From the NCBI RefSeq assembly GCF_022458985.1, contig NC_061789.1:8784357-8848356 (forward strand): DNA of 64,000 bases, read 5' to 3'. Below are positions 38,325-54,620 of the stretch, one piece after another (within the stretch, counting starts at the first letter, position 1; each line of letters begins with the position of its first letter). Below the pieces are notes generated by a model. The model was not told where the DNA came from. It worked only from the letters and a program-made list of their open reading frames with translations, and searched no databases. Both the position numbers and the translations under genes were made by a program. The DNA comes from Mugil cephalus (Eukaryota > Chordata > Actinopteri > Mugiliformes > Mugilidae).

Positions 38325-40459
38325 ATGGCAGCCAAGAGAACCAACGCCATGAACCAAACACCAAACAGTCCACAGGAACCAACTACAGTGGACGTGATTC
38401 ACCATGTTGTGAATTCCTACATTGGGATGATTGACCCCAGGCAGTGGGCCTTTTTGCTCACAGGAGCCCCTGATGGCAAGACCAGGTACTTCACTTATTT
38501 TTATAAGTCTTGTAAATATTGTGTATGTAGTATTGTGTTTCTCTGTTATGTAGTATGTATGGTGTCGAGTGCCTGTTCATTTCCCAGTTTGGGATGAGTA
38601 AAGTATCTATCTGTCTATCTATCTAGATACATCCTGGTAGAGCTGCTTATTGACTTGGTGGAGCTCATTAACCAATCATCGCTGTCAGAGGAGAAGAGGA
38701 GAGGAGCTAAACCCTGGGAGTTCCTGTCATCCGGTTTGGGGGAGACAATACCCCAAACCTTTCCTCAAATTCTGGTGGTTCCAGACGAGGTTTTCCATGA
38801 GATCTTGGACTCCCTGAGGAGCATCCTCATCAGAGTAGCGACAGCAGCATATGTGAAGTGCATGCACTTTGTCCGCACTCCCCCTGCGACACCATGTGGA
38901 CAGTACAACACTGCCCTCAAAGCACTGTTTGAGGAAATGGTTGATCGCATCATTGAAAAGCTGTGCAGTGAGAAGAAGAGACTGATGTCCAAGCATCAAC
39001 GTCTCCACCTGGGACTCGTGGCCACTTCCAAACCAACACTCCCTAAAGAAGAAGATCTGGAGTCAAACAAACCTGGAGTCTGCAACAAGTAGGACAAAAG
39101 TTTTATATATTATATTATATATTTTTTGTCTTCATATTTGAAAAACATCAAACTTCTTTTTCTTCTTCTTCAAAGTGACATCCCAGAGAGTTTGGAAATG
39201 ACGCCTGAGCCACTTCCCAAAAAGTCTCCTCCTGTGACAGCACAGACGCCCGACGTGACAGACGTCGGCCCTGAGGACACCTCTGTGCCTCCGGACACAG
39301 CTTCAGTGTCCACCTCTGAACCTGAGGACACCTCTGTGCCTGCGGACACAGCTTCAGTGTCCACCTCTGAACATGAGGACAACTCTGTGCCAGCACAGAC
39401 GCCCGACGTGACAGACGTCGCCCCTGAGGACACCTCTGTGCCTCCGGACAAAGCTTCAGTGTCCACCTCTGAACCTGAGGACACCTCTGTGCCTCCGGAC
39501 ACAGCTTCAGTGTCCACCTCTGAACCTGAGGACACCTCTGTGAAAGCACAGACGCCCGACGTGACAGACGTCACCCCTGAGGACACCTTTGTGCCTCCGG
39601 ACACAGCTTCAGTGTCCACCTCTGAATCTGAGGACACCTCTGTGCCAGCACAGACGCCTGACGTGACAGACGTCACCCCTGAGGACACCTCTGTGCCTCG
39701 GGACACAGCTTCAGTGTCCACCTCTGAACCTGAGGACACCTCTGTGACAGCACAGACGCCCGACGTGACAGACGTCACCCCTGAGGACACCTCTGTGCCT
39801 CCGGACACAGCTTCAGTGTCCACCTCTGAACCTGAGGACAAGCAGGACGTGAGAGCGGAGGAAAAATCATTCGTGAGCGGTGCAGCGGAGAAGCTCATTT
39901 CACGTGCTCTCAAAAAGTCAAAGGTGACCTCCGCTACAGACCCTCTTGATGACATCCACCAGCAGATATTCACCAAACTCTGGGAGGGTGTCGAGAGTGA
40001 AGGTCTTCACATCAACCAGGACCAGATGAAGAACATAGACAAGGCCGTATTCAAAGACGTCTGCAAGAATCTGCACTGCTCGAAGTCATCTCTGTGGACT
40101 CTCATGGTCTTAGAGGATCCACCGGTAGAAGACGTCATCTTGTCTTCTTTTAAAAACCAGGTGTGTGCTCCCTGGCATATGATTGCGAGTGAGTGAGTGT
40201 TGGTGATGGTCGGAGAGGCTGTAGGCACATGTTGGCAGTTTAGTTTACCACCACCAGGGTGTGACAGTGTGAGCGAATGAATAATGCATTCAATGTAAAG
40301 CGACTTTGAGTGTCTATGATAAAGTGCTATATAAAACAAATGCATTATTATTATTGTTATTATTAGATGAAGAGACAATCCCAGGAACCTGGGACCATCA
40401 AGAAGTTCTTCAGATCAATAGGCAGAGCTTTCTGCAGGCCCACAGTACTGGTGTCCTAA
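38325..40459 (+). CDS. Gene X copy 1: unrecognised protein with 51-bp coding minisatellite
   Basis: I do not recognise this protein. Exons: 38325-38485, 38627-39088, 39176-40160, 40367-40459; all introns are GT-AG and the phases agree, for 566 residues. The ATG at 38325 (MAAKRTNAMNQ) is chosen because it follows the promoter and is conserved in every copy. Exons 1-2 encode a probably helical, hydrophilic domain (about residues 20-205, including RQWAFLLTG and ILVELLIDLVELI). Exon 3 begins DIPESLEMTPEPLP, then has eleven 17-residue EDTSV repeats, then a second helical region (VSGAAEKLISRALKK, IFTKLWEGVE). The tail is basic (KKFFRSIGRAFCRP). There is no signal peptide or membrane segment. An optional 3'UTR intron (40484-40604) starts 24 nt after the stop. 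AATAAA lies at 41004-41009. Confidence 0.75.
38540..38626 (+). repeat. Repeat tail inside gene X intron 1 that supplies the acceptor (copy 1)
   Basis: The intron ends 'cagtttgggatgagtaaagt' followed by a TATC-type tetranucleotide run, a common 3' terminus of fish retroposons. The exon 2 acceptor AG (TATCTATCTAG) is at the end of that run. Units 2-4 share it, with small differences in the tetranucleotide run. Confidence 0.55.
39273..39833 (+). repeat. Coding 51-bp minisatellite, 11 units (gene X copy 1)
   Basis: Eleven 17-residue units, all starting E-D-(T/N)-(S/F)-V, of two types: one continuing PPDTASVSTSEP, the other PAQTPDVTDVTP. The two types partly alternate. Confidence 0.95.
40175..40366 (+). 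repeat. Repeat tail inside gene X intron 3 that supplies the acceptor (copy 1)
   Basis: The intron contains 'accaccagggtgtgacagtg', then AAAGCGACTTTGAGTGTC, then AAAGTGCTATATAAA and an ATT-rich tail. This is the familiar 3' end of a dispersed fish element. The AG of the exon 4 acceptor (TATTATTAG) lies in its ATT tail. The same layout occurs in units 2 and 3. Confidence 0.6.
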
Positions 40460-42090
40460 AGCTCAACATCTAAATCATCATCGGTAAATATTTTTTGTAC
40501 ATATTTACTGTTATACATTTTATTTCTGCAGGTGTCTATCTATCATTTCTATTGTTTTACCTATTTTTTTGTACTTTGTATTAAATCTTATCTCATCTTT
40601 CTAGACGAATCCACCTCAAAGCTCAACCAGGAAGTTACCAACTTCCCCTCCCCTTCCCTTCCACTGATTGCTGCTTGTCAGAGAGCAGTGGAGCGGTTGG
40701 TCTCTTCCATCTGGGGACACCTCCTCTTCCGCTAGTTGCTGCTGGTCAGAGAGCAACGGAGGAGGGGGTCACCTAGATGCGGGGACACTTCCTGTGCCTG
40801 CCTGCAGGATTTGAGCTCGTATCGTCGTCTTGATGGACACCAGTACCACCTGACACCTAGAGGGCCAGTGATCCATTCCTTGCACCACCTGTTCTGCTGC
40901 TGCTGCTGAGGACGTCTCTTTATCTGCTAACTATTAGCAAAATTAAAAAAAAAAAAAAAAAAAAAAAAATCAGTTTGCATTTCTCATTTATGTCAACAAG
41001 TTAAATAAAACTGAAAAAAGTGGTCAGATTAGAGGAACGTTACCGGGCATCACTGAAGAGGACATACGTATAATGTCATTCCTGATATGCTTTCAACCAA
41101 TCATGACATTAACACGGTTGAAGGAGTTAGGGCTGAGGAGACAGGTTTTCCCAATTCATCTTAGCAAGATAAACATTTTTCAGGCCAGGGACCCCCAAAC
41201 TGATGGAGAGATTAAGCAGTATATAGTATATGTTTCTACATTAGACTTGGCCTAGTGCTATTTATAAATATACATCATTATAATTATAATCATTTTGCAT
41301 TCAATATTAAGCTATTCAAATAATACACAGGTCCAAATACTATTTTTTTGTTTCAAACATGTGCAAAGTAGAGTGGCAGTGCCAGAAAATTGTAGTCACA
41401 ATGTCAAAATGTAAAATCTAATATTTCACCAGGCATACATGAAGTCAATGGCACCAACATGAATAAAAATGACTTGGCCCAGTTTAGTATAAAACACCCT
41501 TTTATACAATATACATATATAGTTGTAGTTTGAAGATATTTAGCCTAAAAGACATTGGAGACTTCTGTTTGAGACTCAGTTATTTCAGGTTTTCATTATT
41601 CATTTATGGGTATGAACCCCCTACACATATAGCGACATATAGTCAGGACGTAGCAAAGGGTAGGAGCCCCCTGGTTGGAGGTGAGCAGACCAATCAGAAG
41701 ACCAGCAGAGGGTCAGTAACAAATAAACTTTTGGTAGCTGGATTTTGACCTTAAGATTTAAACATTACACAGCACTATCTCTCTATATGCAGCCAGTCCT
41801 TCTGTCCTTAATGAATACATCAATAGTTTAATCAGCAGACTCTTAACTATCTAATAACATGGCAACAATATAAACACACAGGATATTAAGGCCCGGTTGG
41901 TCCGGAGTCATAACCCTGGTCTTTTATCTTGAGTAAACTGTGCTCCCCACATAAGTTCTGATGAAGTGGAAGAGGCTCGAGCCGATGAAGCCTCTAAGTG
42001 CGTTAATGATTACAGCGGCCCTGCGTTTTAGAGTTCTCTCCTAGAAGCCTCAGTGCGTCCGAGTCTGAGTCTGAGTCTGAGTGGACAGCC

Positions 42091-44074
<1,984 letters not shown>

Positions 44075-46230
44075 ACGCTACGCTGCTTCATGTCTTTGGT
44101 CCAGCGAAGGCTTGGAGAGTCCAGCAGGACTGGGGTGTCGGAACAGCAGCACGTCGCCACACTAGGGGGAGGAAAATGGGAAGCGGATGCTTAGTCCGCC
44201 TTCCCAAACCCCTGGGCTCCCAAACTGGGGCAGCGACCTCGTAGCATCGCTGCAACCACACTCCCCCCAACCATCGGCGATCGGGCTAACATAATGCTTC
44301 GGGGGCCTGCAGAGCCGCCTTCCTTTTGGGGATTTGAGTGGGCAAAGCGGCGCCGGGACGGAGAGGGGGGAAGGAGGGCGAAGGCCTCTTCACCCTCGAC
44401 TTGGAAAAAATATCTTCCCCCCTCACCTGCATAGCTCACTATCAAGTTGTACCCATAAACATCACTCATCATCCTGTTGTGCCCATCAAACTCCACCTGA
44501 GGGCAGGATGAAGCAGGAAGTGAGCTGTGTACCTGAAGCATACAGCTGATGCACCGTGGGTGGGACTTTACCAGGGTTAAAGCTCAGATGGAGGGGGCGT
44601 TTACATGGCCACATTTGTTTTTCTCTAATCTTTTCCTCGACGGCGTTGTGATTCTGATTGGCCAGTGGGAGACACGGTTTGGGCAGGAGTGATGGAAACA
44701 AAGATTCCACCGGATTCTTTGGGCTACATGGACATCCACCTGAAACCTGAAATGAAAGTGGGGAATAATAAAAAACTGTGCTTTGATTGGCGCACAGTAA
44801 AAGACGTTGACATGTCTCTGAAGTCTTGTCAAAATTTCACAGAATAAAAAGATTGTTGAGCAGAGTTGTTTTCTCAGGAAGGTTCCTTGTGATTTTTGTG
44901 GATAAAAGCCGAGACATCCTGTCATGTGACATAGTTTTGGACGGCTCATTTTTGTGAGCGCGGAGCGAACGCGGTTTGAAGGGAGAGACCTCTATTTGAT
45001 TGTTTTTCTTCGGTGTGGATCTTTAGTCTGTGCTGTGCTGTGTAACTATCTGTAGGAGTAGATTTCCACCTCTTTTGACTTGCCTGTCAGAAACTGTTAC
45101 CTGCATCATTCACGCCTCAACCCTACTGCTTGCATTTTATGAACCTTGATCTTCTAGTTTTACATTTTTATTGAGAGAAATTATGTTTTTTGGTGATGGT
45201 GAAACATGTTAATTCTTAAAGCTTTTATTGGATTTTGTTGGATGTCAAATAAACATGGAACTGAGAAGCGTTGAGCGTTTGCTTTTATTTAACCGCTCCA
45301 GTTAAAATTGAACACTCTTTTGCTACTCGTAAATGTTTATGGGCATCTGTGAAGTCGTCTTTTTCATATTGCTGCAGTGACGTGCAGTGGACTAATGAAG
45401 TTAGTTTTTACGGGGCCCCCAAAAAAAGTGACAGTATTCCTATGAATAAGTTTTGGCAGAAGGTGGTAAAAGGTAAAAAGCTGTATATTATTTTCTCTAA
45501 ATTATTTTCAGTGCATAAGACAAAAATCGTGAATTAATTCAACTTAATGTATGTTTAAGTTAGTACCATACACATTTATTTATTTATGTATATAATGTGT
45601 TATAAATATACACTATGATCATTCTGCATTCAATATTAAGCTATGCAAATAATACACAGGTTCAATTTTTTTTTATTATTTCTATTTTTTGTTCAAGTGA
45701 CAAAGTGTTTCATTTTGGCCTCGCCAGTTGACTGATGGGAGTTTTTGCGACCCCCTGCAGTACCTCCGCAGACGACCTAGGGGTCACAATAGACCTAAGA
45801 TCTATCGAAACAAATCCATGCAACTATTCTTTGAACAATGGCCAGAAAAAGACAGTTGAACTAGCAAGCAAGCTACGTAGCAAATTTAAATCAAATCCAG
45901 CATCAGTGCACTATACGTTATTATGGCGTTCTGGTGTAGCCTTTCATACAGTTCTCAATCATTATCAGTGGTTGAATATATTGACAACTGGACTATACAA
46001 ATAAAATAGTTCCTGTTAGCAATGCAGAACAAAAGAAATTCACTTTATTATGACATGAGTGTTTCTAATTCCTGAAAATCAGCACAGTGGTGGGAGCATC
46101 ATGTTGAGGGGAAGCTTCTCAGCAGCAAAGCCTTGATGGCTAAGAGTAAAGTATTTATTTATTTATTTTATACACACTGTAGATAGGCAGATCTCAGGAT
46201 AGAATGGAGTGAAGTCCTCCTGGCCCTCAC

Positions 46231-46341
46231 TGATGATGTCACATTCCGTTAGTCCCCCACTGATGATGTCACAGTCCATTAGTGAGTCCCTGATGATGTC
46301 ACAGTCCTGTGGTACCTGAGCATTCCGGAGGGGTATAAATA
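46231..46341 (+). promoter_or_regulatory. Gene X promoter, copy 2
   Basis: TGATGATGTCACA at 46231, 46261 and 46291 and TATAAATA at 46334-46341. The 30-bp spacing is the same as in copy 1, with 104 bp from the TATA box to the start codon. Confidence 0.7.
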
Positions 46342-46445
46342 GCTCACGGAATCATTTCATCTTCAGTTCGTATTCATTACACTGACAAGTCGTGATTACA
46401 AGCCCTTTTTTTCGAAAAGACTTTTTCAAAACGCAAGTTTGAGTG

Positions 46446-48534
46446 ATGGCAGCCAAGAGAACCAACGCCATGAACCAAACACCATACAGTCCACAGGAAC
46501 CAACTACAGTGGACGTGATTCACCATGTTGTGAATTCCTACATTGGGATGATTGACCCCAGGCAGTGGGCCTTTTTGCTCACAGGAGCCCCTGATGGCAA
46601 GACCAGGTACTTCACTTATTTTTATAAGTCTTGTAAATATTGTGTATGTAGTATTGTGTTTCCCTGTTATGTAGTATGTATGGTGTCGAGTGCCTGTTCA
46701 TTTCCCAGTTTGGGATGAGTAAAGTATCTATCTGTCTGTCTATCTAGATACATCCTGGTAGAGCTGCTGATTGACTTGGTGGAGCTCATTAACCAATCAT
46801 CGCTGTCAGAGGAGAAGAGGAGAGGAGCTAAACCCTGGGAGTTCCTGTCATCCGGTTTGGGGGAGACAATACCCCAAACCTTTCCTCAAATTCTGGTGGT
46901 TCCAGACGAGGTTTTCCATGAGATCTTGGACTCCCTGAGGAGCATCCTCATCAGAGTAGCGACAGCAGCATATGTGAAGTGCATGCACTTTGTCCGCACT
47001 CCCCCTGCGACACCATGTGGACAGTACAACACTGCCCTCAAAGCACTGTTTGAGGAAATGGTTGATCGCATCATTGAAAAGCTGTGCAGTGAGAAGAAGA
47101 GACTGATGTCCAAGCATCAACGTCTCCACCTGGGACTCGTGGCCACTTCCAAACCAACACTCCCTAAAGAAGAAGATCTGGAGTCAAACAAACCTGGAGT
47201 CTGCAACAAGTAGGACAAAAGCTTTATATATTATATTATATATTTTTTGTCTTCATATTTGAAATAAACATCAAACTTCTTTTTCTTCTTCTTCAAAGTG
47301 ACATCCCAGAGAGTTTGGAAATGCCGCCTGAGCCACTTCCCAAAAAGTCTCCTCCTGTGACAGCACAGACGCCCGACGTGACAGACGTCGGCCCTGAGGA
47401 CACCTCTGTGCCTCCGGACACAGCTTCAGTGTCCACCTCTGAACCTGAGGACACCTCTGTGCCTCCGGACACAGCTTCAGTGTCCACCTCTGAACATGAG
47501 GACAACTCTGTGCCAGCACAGACGCCCGACGTGACAGACGTCGCCCCTGAGGACACCTCTGTGCCTCCGGACACAGCTTCAGTGTCCACCTCTGAACCTG
47601 AGGACACCTCTGTGCCTCCGGACACAGCTTCAGTGTCCACCTCTGAACCTGAGGACACCTCTGTGAAAGCACAGACGCCCGACGTGACAGACGTCACCCC
47701 TGAGGACACCTTTGTGCCTCCGGACACAGCTTCAGTGTCCACCTCTGAACCTGAGGACACCTCTGTGCCTGCGGACACAGCTTCAGTGTCCACCTCTGAA
47801 CATGAGGACAAGTCTGTGCCAGTACAGACGCCCAACGTGACAGACGTCACCCCTGAGGACACCTCTGTGCCTCCGGACACAGCTTCAGTGTCCACCTCTG
47901 AACCTGAGGACAAGCAGGACGTGAGAGCGGAGGAAAAATCATTCGTGAGCGGTGCAGCGGAGAAGCTCATTTCACGTGCTCTCAAAAAGTCAAAGGTGAC
48001 CTCCGCTACAGACTCTCTTGATGACATCCACCAGCGGATATTCACCAAACTCTGGGAGGGTGTCGAGAGTGAAGGTCTTCACATCAACCAGGACCAGATG
48101 AAGAACATAGACAAGGCCGTATTCAAAGACGTCTGCAAGAATCTGCACTGCTCGAAGTCATCTCTGTGGACTCTCATGGTCTTAGAGGATCCACCGGTAG
48201 AAGACGTCGTCTTGTCTTCTTTTAAAAACCAGGTGTGTGCTCCCTGGCGTATGATTGCGAGTGAGTGAGTGTTGGTGATGGTCGGAGAGGCTGTAGGCAC
48301 ATGTTGGCAGTTTAGTTTACCACCACCAGGGTGTGACAGTGTGAGCGAATGAATAATGCATTCAGTGTAGAGCGACTTTGAGTGTCTATGATAAAGTGCC
48401 ATATAAAACCAATGCATTATTATTATTATTGTTATTATTAGATGAAGAGACAATCCCAGGAACCTGGGCCCATCAAGAAGTTCTTCAGATCAATAGGCAG
48501 AGCTTTCTGCAGGCCCACAGTACTGGTGTCCTAA
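46446..48534 (+). CDS. Gene X copy 2: unrecognised protein, 549 residues
   Basis: Exons: 46446-46606, 46748-47209, 47299-48232, 48442-48534, all phases consistent. It is one minisatellite unit (51 bp) shorter than copy 1. The exon 2 protein is identical to that of the other copies. Differences include Asn to Tyr in the N-terminal tail (TPYSPQEP) and Thr to Pro before the basic tail (EPGPIKKFF). The minisatellite holds a private mixture of units, including EDKSVPVQTPNVTDVTP. Function unknown; the open frame and intact splice sites argue for a working gene. Confidence 0.72.
47396..47905 (+). repeat. Coding 51-bp minisatellite, 10 units (gene X copy 2)
   Basis: Ten 17-residue units of the same two types as in copy 1, in a different order near the 3' end. 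Confidence 0.95.
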
Positions 48535-49288
48535 AGCTCAACATCTACATCATCATCGGTAAATATTTTACTGTTATATATTTTATTTCGGCAAGTGTCT
48601 ATCTATCATTTCTATTGTTTTACCTATTTTTTTGTATTAAATCTTATCTCATCTTTCTAGACGAATCCACCTCAGAGCTCAACCAGGAAGTTACCAACTC
48701 CCCCCCCCCTTCCCTTCCACTGATTGCTGCTTGTCAGAGAGCAGTGGAGCGGTTGGTCTCTTCCATCTGGGGACACCTCCTCTTCCGCTAGTTGCTGCTG
48801 GTCAGAGAGCAACGGAGGAGGGGGTCACCTAGATGCGGGGACACTTCCTGTGCCTGCCTGCAGGATTTGAGCTCGTATCGTCGTCTTGATGGACACCAGT
48901 ACCACCTGACACCTAGAGGGCCAGGGATCCATTCCCTGCACCACCTGTTCTGCTGCTGCTGCTGATTACGTCTCTTTATCTGCTAACTATTAGCAAAATT
49001 AAAAAAAAAAAAAAAAAAAAAAATCTGTTTGCATTTCTCTTTATGTCAACAAGTTAAATAAAACTGAAAAAAAAATGGTCAGATTAGAGGAACGTTACCA
49101 GCATCACTGAAGACGACATATGTATAATATCATTCCTGATATGCTTTCAACCAATCCTGATATTAACATGAACCCTGAAAGCGTGGTTGAAGGAGTTAGG
49201 GCTGAGGAGACGGGGCAAGGACTAAATTGCACAGGTTTTCCCAATTCATCTTAGCAAGATGACGAGAGGATTAGTTATAACTGACACC

Positions 49289-49360
49289 AGAGGTCTTAAA
49301 CGTTTTTCAGGCCAGGGACCCCCAAACTGATGGAGACATTAAGCAGTATAAATAGTATAT
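49289..49360. repeat. Dispersed repeat fragment upstream of HAO1 exon 1 (unit 2)
   Basis: 'agaggtcttaaacgtttttc' and 'aggccagggacccccaaact' form the recognisable end of a common teleost repeat. It also occurs near 57358 in unit 3 and, partly deleted, near 41180 in unit 1. Confidence 0.45.
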
Positions 49361-50209
49361 GTATTCTACATTAGACTTGGTCTAGTGCTATTTATAAATA
49401 TACATCATTATAATTATTATCATTTTGCATTCAATATTAAGCTATTCAAATAATACACAGGTCCAAATACTAATTTTGTTTCAAACTTGTGCAAAGTAAA
49501 GTGGCCGTGCCAGTTTTTTTTTTAAATGTATAAAAAATGTCAAAGTTTTTGCCCTACGGTCGGTCACAACATCAAAATGTAAAATCTAATATTTTGTATA
49601 AAATACCCTTTTATACAATATAAATATATAATAGTTGTAGTTTGCAGATATTTGGCCTAAAAGACATTGGAGACTTCTGTTTGAGACTCAGTTATTTCAG
49701 GTTTTCATTATTCATCTATGGGTATGAACCCCCTACACATGACTAACCTAGCGACATATAGTCAGGACGTAACAAAAGGTAGGAGTCCCCTGGTTGGAGG
49801 TGAGCAGACCAATCAGAAGACCAGCAGAGGGTCAGTAACAAATAAACGTTTGGTAGCTGGATTTTGACCTCAAGATTTAAACATTACACAGCACTATCTC
49901 TCTATATGCAGCCAGTCCTTCTGTCCTTAATGAATACATCAATAGTTTAATCAGCAGACTCTTAACTATCTAATAACATGGCAACAATATAAACACACAG
50001 GATATTAAGGCCCGGTTGGTCCGGAGTCATAACCCTGGTCTTTTATCTTGAGTAAACTGTGCTCCCCAAATAAGTTCTGATGAAGTGGAAGAGGCTCGAG
50101 CCGATGAAGCCTCTAAGTGCGTTAATGATTACAGCGGCCCTGCGTTTCAGAGTTCTCCCCTAGAAGCCTCAGTGTGTCCGAGTCTGAGTCTGAGTCTGAG
50201 TGAACAGCC

Positions 50210-52251
<2,042 letters not shown>

Positions 52252-54404
52252 ACGCTACGCTGCTTCATGTCTTTGGTCCAGCGAAGGCTTGGAGATCCAC
52301 CAGAGTCCAGCAGGACTGGGGTGTCGGAACAGCAGCACCGCGCCACACTAGGGGGAGGAAAATGGGAAGCGGATGCTTAGTCCGCCTTCCCAAACCCCTG
52401 GGCTCCCAAACTGGGGCAGCGACCTCGTAGCATCGCTGCAACCACACTCCCCCCAACCATCGGCGATCGGGCTAACATAATGCTTCGGGGGCCTGCAGAG
52501 CCGCCTTCCTTTTGGGGATTTGAGTGGGCAAAGCGGCGCCGGGACGGGGAGGGGGGAAGGAGGGCGAAGGCCTCTTCACCCTCGACTTGGAAAATATCTT
52601 CCCCCCTCACCTGCATAGCTCACTATCAAGTTGTACCCATAAACATCACTCATCATCCTGTTGTGCCCATCAAACTCCACCTGAGGGCAGGATGAAGCAG
52701 GAAGTGAGCTGTGTACCTGAAGCACACAGCTGATGCACCGTGGGTGGGACTTTACCAGGGTTAAAGCTCTGATGGAGGGGGCGTTTACATGGCCACATTT
52801 GTTTTTCTCTAATCTTTTCCTCGACGGCGTTGTGATTCTGATTGGCCAGTGGGAGACACGGTTGGGCAGGAGTGATGGAAACAAAGATTCCACCGGATTC
52901 TTTGGGCTACATGGACATCCACCTGAAACCTGAAATGAAAGTGGGGAATAATAAAAAACTGTGCTTTGATTGGCGCACAGTAAAAGACGTTGACATGTCT
53001 CTGAAGTCTTGTCAAAATTTCACAGAATAAAAAAGATTGTTGAGCAGAGTTGTTTTCTCAGGAAGGTTCCTTGTGATTTTTGTGGATAAAAGCCGAGACA
53101 TCCTGTCATGTGACATAGTTTTGGACGGCTCATTTTTGTGAGCGCGGAGCGAACGCAGTTTGAAGGGAGAGACCTCTATTTGATTGTTTTTCTTCGGTGT
53201 GGATCTTTAGTCTGTGCTGTGCTGTGTAACTATCTGTAGGAGTAGATTTCCGCCTCTTTGACTTGCCTGTCAGAAACTGTTACCTGCATCATTCACGCCT
53301 CAACCCTACTGCTTGCATTTTATGAACCTTGATCTTCTAGTTTTACATTTTTATTGAGAGAAATTATGTTTTTTGGTGATGGTGAAACATGTTAATTCTT
53401 AAAGCTTTTATTGGATTTTGTTGGATGTCAAATAAACATGGAACTGAGAAGCGTTGAGCGTTTGCTTTTATTTAACCGCTCCAGTTAAAACTGAACACTC
53501 TTTTGCTACTCGTAAATGTTTATGGGCATCTGTGAAGTCGTCTTTTTCATATTGCTGCAGTGACGTGCAGTGGACTAATGCAGTTAGTTTTTACGGGGCC
53601 CCAAAAAAGGTGACAGTATTCCTATGAATAAGTTTTGGCAGAAGGTGGTAAAGGGTAAAAAGCTGTATATTATTTTCTCTAAATTATTTTCAGTGCATAA
53701 GACAAAAATCGTGAATTAATTCAACTTAATGTATGTTTAAGTTAGTACCATACACATTTATTTATTTATGTATATAATGTGTTATAAATATACACTATGA
53801 TCATTCTGCATTCAATATTAAGCTATGCAAATAATACACAGGTTCAATTTTTTTTTATTATTTCTATTTTTTGTTCAAGTGACAAAGTGTTTCATTTTGG
53901 CCTCGCCAGTTGACTGATGGGAGTTTTTGCGACCCCCTGCAGTACCTCCGCAGACCACCTAGGGGTCACAATAGACCTAAGATCTATCGAAACAAATCCA
54001 TGCAACTATTCTTTGAACAATGGCCAGAAAAAGACAGTTGAACTAGCAAGCAAGCTACGTAGCAAATTTAAATCAAATCCAGCATCAGTGCACTATACGT
54101 TATTATGGCGTTCTGGTGTAGCCTTTCATACAGTTCTCAATCATTATCAGTGGTTGAATATATTGACAACTGGACTATACAAATAAAATAGTTCCTGTTA
54201 GCAATGCAGAACAAAAGAAATTCACTTTATTATGACATGAGTGTTTCTAATTCCTGAAAATCAGCACAGTGGTGGGAGCATCATGTTGAGGGGAAGCTTC
54301 TCAGCAGCAAAGCCTTGATGGCTAAGAGTAAAGCATTTATTTTATACACACTGTAGATAGGCAGATCTCAGGATAGAATGGAGTGAAGTCCTCCTGGCCC
54401 TCAC

Positions 54405-54515
54405 TGATGATGTCACATTCCGTTAGTCCCCCACTGATGATGTCACAGTCCATTAGTGAGTCCCTGATGATGTCACAGTCCTGTGGTACCTGAGCATTCC
54501 GGAGGGGTATAAATA
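54405..54515 (+). promoter_or_regulatory. Gene X promoter, copy 3
   Basis: TGATGATGTCACA at 54405, 54435 and 54465 and TATAAATA at 54508-54515, with the same 30-bp spacing. Confidence 0.7.
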
Positions 54516-54620
54516 GCTCACGGAATCATTTTCATCTTCAGTTCGTATTCATTACACTGACAAGTCGTGATTACAAGCCCTTTTTTCGAAAAGACTTTTT
54601 TCAAAACGCAAGTTTGAGTG

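Noticed and set aside
39273-39833. CRISPR-like direct repeats
   Set aside because: The repeats are contiguous 51-bp coding units without unique spacers, in a vertebrate genome.
39170-39976. Long antisense open frame through the gene X minisatellite
   Set aside because: It is the reverse reading of a stop-poor 51-bp repeat whose length is a multiple of three. The sense frame has splice-compatible flanks and a promoter; the antisense one has neither.
40946-40971. Poly(A) run after gene X as evidence of a retrocopy
   Set aside because: Gene X has introns and its own promoter. The A-run lies upstream of the AATAAA signal and probably belongs to the 3'UTR.
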